From Thalassobacillus sp. CUG 92003 (GTDB taxonomy: Bacteria > Bacillota > Bacilli > Bacillales > Halobacillaceae), in NCBI RefSeq assembly GCF_013618635.1, contig NZ_JABLSJ010000016.1:17741-81740 (forward strand): a DNA stretch of 64,000 nt, read 5' to 3'. Positions 61,601 to 64,000 of the stretch are shown here, one piece after another. The translations under genes were made by a program, and so were the position numbers. Below the pieces are notes generated by a model that saw only the letters and a program-made list of their open reading frames with translations, did not search any database and was not told the DNA's origin. Every line of letters begins with the position of its first letter. The first letter of the stretch is position 1.

Positions 61601-62988
61601 TGAAGCAATAAGGCTGCTGTTCCGGCCACATGCGGTCCTGCCATCGATGTACCGTTCCAGCCTCCTTCATATCCATCTCCAGGAACTGAAGAACGTATGT
61701 TAGCGCCTGGCGCTGATATATCAGGCTTTACTTCACCATCATAAGGAGAAGGCCCGCGAGAAGAGAAACTTGCTAGACCGTCGCTTGCAGTGGTCGCCCC
61801 AACCGCAATCGCCTCAGGATAGTTTGAAGGTGCTGCAATCGAACCATCAGCAGGTCCGTCGTTACCAGCGGAGAAAACCGGGACGATACCAGCTTCACGC
61901 CAGTTCTGCACCATTGGGCGATACCACTCATCTAATCCAGGTCCACCGCCCCAAGAGTTGTTGACAACATCAGGGGCCATTTCAGGGTGAGGGTTGCCTT
62001 CATCGTCCTTAGGAGACAAAATCCATTCACCTGCCGCAAGCAGATCAACGTCTGTCCCGCCGGCTGCCGTGAAAGCTTTGACTGCTATCCATTCAGCTCC
62101 CGGTGCAACACCGACTTGATTGGATCCATCAGCTTCATCGCCGACCATCGTACCCATGGTGTGCGTTCCATGACCTTGATCGTCGTAAGGAGCGTCTTCA
62201 CCTGCTGTGGCATCAAACCAGTTATACTCATGGTCTAAATCTTCAGGATTCGAAGGGTCATAACCGCGATATTTCTCTAATAGTGCTGGGTGATCGCCTT
62301 GAACCCCAGTATCAATATTAGCGACTACCACGCCATTCCCGTCGATTCCAGTTTCCTCCCAAACTTGGGGAGCACCCACACGATCAATGTTCCATTCTGT
62401 GTCGGCAAGTTCTTGTTTAGCCAATTTATTTTGTTGCTTCTTGCTTGCCTTCTTCAATTCCGGATTTAATTGGCGTGTCCGGTTTGGCAATACTTTATCT
62501 ACATCAGACATAGCTGCAATTTCTTTCATTGTTTTCTTATCACTCGTTACTGACATCGCATTCACAATGTAGTAAGATGAATATGACGCAACGTTGCCAG
62601 CTTTCTTAGCTTTTGTAAGAAAGTTCTCTAATGACTGTTGCGTTTCGATGGCAGTGGAACGAAGCTCGCTGACGACAGCAGAAGTTCTGATTCGTTTAAC
62701 CTGTTGGGAGGTTAACGAAGCTTTATTTTTCTTCGCTTTTGTCACAGCTTTTTCCGCTGCTTTTTGTGTATTACCTTGCTCTTTCATTTTGACCAGATAG
62801 GTTACGTTTTTCTCGTCTTTAAATTGAGACAATAAATCGCTATTGATCTTATTGTTCAATTTCTGTCCATCTTTGAGCGATACGTTCGGGGATTTCTGGG
62901 TTGCGAAACTATTACTCGAAAACAGTGAGACAACCATTAGAATGGCTAAAGACAAACTGAACAATTTCAGCAATCTTTTTTTGCGCAA
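58639..62988 (-). CDS. bpr: Bacillopeptidase F-like secreted S8 serine protease
   Basis: A 1449-residue secreted subtilase. Residues 1-29 are a signal peptide (MRKKRLLKLF, hydrophobic core, end SFA). An I9-type inhibitor propeptide follows. The catalytic domain has VVVANIDTGVQGDHP (Asp), DDQGHGTHTMGTMVG (His), VVNNSWGGGPG (Asn) and GWNGTSMAGPHVAGTAALLL (Ser). Beyond it lie Ig-like strands, an immune-inhibitor-A/MAM-like domain (QDFETTPTGWFSFG ... MYIDDVTL), two carboxypeptidase-regulatory-like domains (GEITGTVTNDQTGEPIEGAT), a jelly-roll segment (IGYDDGSAENARAFYDAGNG) and Ig/glucodextranase B-like repeats (VEGSAAPMTTLTVLNDGEEA). This order is that of Bpr. The start is a TTG at 62988 with AAAGGGGAATTGAT. 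There is no LPxTG anchor. The composition is very acidic, as in halophile exoproteins. Confidence 0.93.
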   Translation of the reverse strand: MRKKRLLKLFSLSLAILMVVSLFSSNSFATQKSPNVSLKDGQKLNNKINSDLLSQFKDEKNVTYLVKMKEQGNTQKAAEKAVTKAKKNKASLTSQQVKRIRTSAVVSELRSTAIETQQSLENFLTKAKKAGNVASYSSYYIVNAMSVTSDKKTMKEIAAMSDVDKVLPNRTRQLNPELKKASKKQQNKLAKQELADTEWNIDRVGAPQVWEETGIDGNGVVVANIDTGVQGDHPALLEKYRGYDPSNPEDLDHEYNWFDATAGEDAPYDDQGHGTHTMGTMVGDEADGSNQVGVAPGAEWIAVKAFTAAGGTDVDLLAAGEWILSPKDDEGNPHPEMAPDVVNNSWGGGPGLDEWYRPMVQNWREAGIVPVFSAGNDGPADGSIAAPSNYPEAIAVGATTASDGLASFSSRGPSPYDGEVKPDISAPGANIRSSVPGDGYEGGWNGTSMAGPHVAGTAALLLQADSGLSVDDLEEVMLETADTATDDQYPEDPNEGFGHGIVNAYTAVSAVVSGLGEISGHVYKEGEDEEAPTFEHESPEETFEGLDLPLLVDVTDNVSIDSVDLQFRLDNGSWETVSAELVDGDFAEGTYQATIPADAVSGDLLEYKWTITDFGDNEVESDVYEVTVKDAISVGYEQDFETTPTGWFSFGSANSWEWGVPEAGPEEAASGEKVYGTNLEGDHGNDADMTLVMPPVEVPEGNTFLQFNAWHNLESNYDYGHVVVSTDMENWEQLEEYNGETDGWQEKEVNLSDYAGEDIFVGFHVDSDFIVTNEGMYIDDVTLTDQSQSSSIGIHFKNRGQAKKAMKTNSLGKINNSDSRKKPVNPNKLLPGAVKNIKAPGLSNGQVEKGSQPNLLPLDASVTVLESDSTVNTDPSDGSFNLLHAAGDLTLQADAYGYQPSQKDVQLPEDGTVETNFTLDPIPQGEITGTVTNDQTGEPIEGATLMLLEDAAIEPVETGEDGTYAIEAYEGEYTLKVMAPNYHSTEVPVTIEADSTVTVDVQLDPFIGYPGEIGYDDGSAENARAFYDAGNGWAVKMSLEEGKESAMVTGGLFRFWGEDWPVPGGNDFQVEVYDANGPDGAPGNKLGGPYDAEALRNGEWTQVDLSDKGIVATGDFYMVYIQTDPNPNAPGLGTDEDGEYVDRSWQYVDGSWSKTPEAEGNYMIRAMVDYAAEAPVIESPEDGSFTNEGTVTVEGSAAPMTTLTVLNDGEEAASTEVGEDGQFALDVALHDGENELVAVSSADNGSTDPSAPVVVTLDQEDPELSITSPEDGEKINKEVVNVTGQVDEENLDRLIVNGQRTDVDEDGSYSKRILLNQGENEIKVRAIDKADNRTVETVTVDVNFEAPEITNVLPEDDKYLQAGESVKIEFDSAPGLDATFYIKMPLTNATTQATELPMMETEEGHYEGYWTATSNLVAEGAEIFVKAEDDYGNLTEAAAEGKLFINVEE

Positions 62989-63458
62989 ATCAATTCCCCT
63001 TTCTGGATTTTATTAACTCGCTTCCAAGACAAGTACTTATCTGAAAACCAATGTCACCTCCTTGATAATAGAGTCTAAATTTGAATATTCTTGGTGTTAC
63101 ATTAAAGTTACTAGAATATTACATAAAAAACTAGTAATATTCTGAAAAATAAGAACACATCACCACGAATTGTAATATTAAGATCAAAATGATAAATTTC
63201 TACCACATTTTGTCCAATCCATATATTCAATTTTCTCAGAGGCTTTTGGATAAGTGAAAATGTAGGCCTTTATAATTACATTATTTTGATTATTTTACAT
63301 TTTTCAACAAGAATAGTCACGGTCCTGTGACTCCTTTTTATCGTTCATTTTCTCTAATTGCCACTGCTTCACCCCTTCTGAATTATTACAAGGAAACAAG
63401 GAGGCTTTAACTTTCGAACTATTAGTCGAGGCAAGCATCATAGCAATCCACCGCCACA
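62989..63458. other. AT-rich leader and upstream region of the protease gene
   Basis: About 470 bases with no gene that I can support. It must contain the protease promoter. An extra strong ribosome site AAGGAGGTGAC on the minus strand (63053-63063) is followed by TTG-GTT-TTC-AGA-TAA, a four-codon frame ending well before the protease start. Confidence 0.5.
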
Positions 63459-63588
63459 TATCGGTCTACTATACTGACATGTCGGTCACTTCGACGCTGA
63501 TATCAGTCCAGCGGCCAATTTATCATTCTAAACCCTTCATATATCAGTCAAACCTGGCATTTTATCGGTCTGCCGCTGCATATCAGTC
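63459..63588. repeat. Second 21-bp repeat family, TATCRGTC core
   Basis: Cores near TATCGGTC/TATCAGTC start at 63459, 63480 (TGTCGGTC), 63501, 63521 (TATCATTC), 63542, 63563 and 63581: steps 21, 21, 20, 21, 21, 18. A TATTAGTC at about 63419 would fit two steps earlier. The core differs from the CGCCCA family but the period is the same. Confidence 0.8.
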
Positions 63589-63659
63589 TAAAAAACTGAA
63601 ATATAGCTCCCTGAACGCATTAGCGCAAATAGATGTTACCTCATAATAGCCACTCCAAC

Positions 63660-63697
63660 GTAAAAAAGCTTCGCGTAAATGACGCGAAGCTTTTAAT
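63660..63697 (-). terminator. Terminator of the rRNA-tRNA operon
   Basis: AAAAAGCTTCGCGT and ACGCGAAGCTTTT pair around AAATG. It lies downstream of tRNA-Thr on the minus strand. Confidence 0.87.
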
Positions 63698-63752
63698 TAT
63701 GTATTATTGTTGGTTGATATTAATAGGGATCATCCGAAACGTTTTATCGGAG

Positions 63753-63824
<72 letters not shown>

Positions 63825-63827
63825 ATA

Positions 63828-63902
63828 TGGCTCCACCGGCAGGATTCGAACCTGCGACAAATCGGTTAACAGCCGATTGCTCTACCACTGAGCTACGGTG
63901 GA
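63828..63902 (-). tRNA. tRNA-Asn (GTT)
   Basis: Minus-strand cloverleaf TCCACCGTAGCTCAGTGG..., anticodon GTT in CTGTTAA, T-arm GGTTCGAATCC, CCA encoded. Confidence 0.95.
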
Positions 63903-63913
63903 ATAATAGTAAT

Positions 63914-64000
63914 GACCTAGCGGCGTCCTACTCTCACGGGGATCAACCCGACTACCATCGGCGCTGGAGAGCTTAACTTCTGTGTTCGGCATGGGAACAG
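63914..64000 (-). rRNA. rrf: 5S ribosomal RNA (partial, 3' part)
   Basis: On the minus strand the window ends in the 3' two-thirds of a 5S rRNA: CCGAACACAGAAGTTAAGCT, GCGCCGATGGTAGTCGGG, GTGAGAGTAGGACGCCGC. The 5' part lies beyond 64000. The rRNA operon reads 5S-tRNA-Asn-tRNA-Thr-terminator. Confidence 0.93.

Overview
The window reads as a chromosomal stretch of a spore-forming, probably halotolerant or moderately halophilic member of the Bacillaceae (Halobacillus/Pontibacillus-like). This rests on gene content: a glmS ribozyme, the block sigW-rsiW-cdaA-cdaR-glmM-glmS, a Spo0E-family protein, a bacillopeptidase F-type protease, the tRNA order Glu-Val-Thr-Tyr-Gln-Lys-Gly-Ala, a Rex box at ldh and a BCCT osmolyte transporter. 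The genus is an inference.

Layout. 1-3.0 kb: a minus-strand operon deoR / DUF1537 kinase / pdxA2 (cut by the window edge), fitting C4 acid-sugar (threonate/erythronate) breakdown. 3.2-4.5 kb: an erm rRNA methyltransferase with a complete antibiotic-responsive leader (promoter, RLR-type leader peptide, hairpins, terminator); its 3' end is frameshifted. 4.5-9.3 kb: ldh under a Rex box, a UbiA prenyltransferase, DinB, Nudix, PadR/DUF4188 and GNAT genes. 9.5-17.7 kb: a BCCT transporter divergent from a six-gene operon (amidohydrolase, Rieske ferredoxin, ferredoxin reductase, two CHR half-transporters, aldehyde dehydrogenase), followed by a vanadium-haloperoxidase/PAP2-like gene. 18-30.5 kb: accessory genes with short operons: Nudix, a broken alpha/beta hydrolase, several GNATs, an aminoglycoside nucleotidyltransferase, tetR-MFS, a MerR-methyltransferase fusion with its own 19-bp-spacer promoter, a ClpP, an ECF sigma factor, an APH-like kinase and an SDF symporter. 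30.6-32.2 kb: an IS3-family element with a nonsense-disrupted orfB, inserted in a 21-bp repeat array. 32.2-38.6 kb: two ABC exporter modules facing each other, one under a TetR gene that lacks a normal start codon, one under a MerR/TipAS regulator. 38.8-48.2 kb: DinB, phosphatase, cytidine deaminase, a frameshifted M3 oligopeptidase, a large beta-helix/HYR/Cys-rich protein, an AbrB-type membrane protein, an FAD protein, a lone receiver domain and an SRPBCC protein. 48.5-57 kb: cell-wall and c-di-AMP genes with the glmS ribozyme, sigW-rsiW, a 59-codon spo0E-like gene and arginase. 57.4-58.3 kb: eight tRNAs. 58.6-63 kb: the protease. 63.7-64 kb: tRNA-Thr, tRNA-Asn and the 3' part of a 5S rRNA, the tail of an rRNA operon on the minus strand.

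Three families of short degenerate tandem repeats with a period close to one or two helical turns (10 or about 21 bp) lie between genes at 11.4, 17.7, 30.6/32.1, 48.4, 58.4 and 63.5 kb. They do not fit CRISPR or coding sequence and are the least explained structure here. Several genes (erm, the M3 peptidase, IS orfB, the alpha/beta hydrolase, one tetR start) carry single lesions; these may be real decay or base-calling errors. No phage, plasmid origin or CRISPR array was seen.
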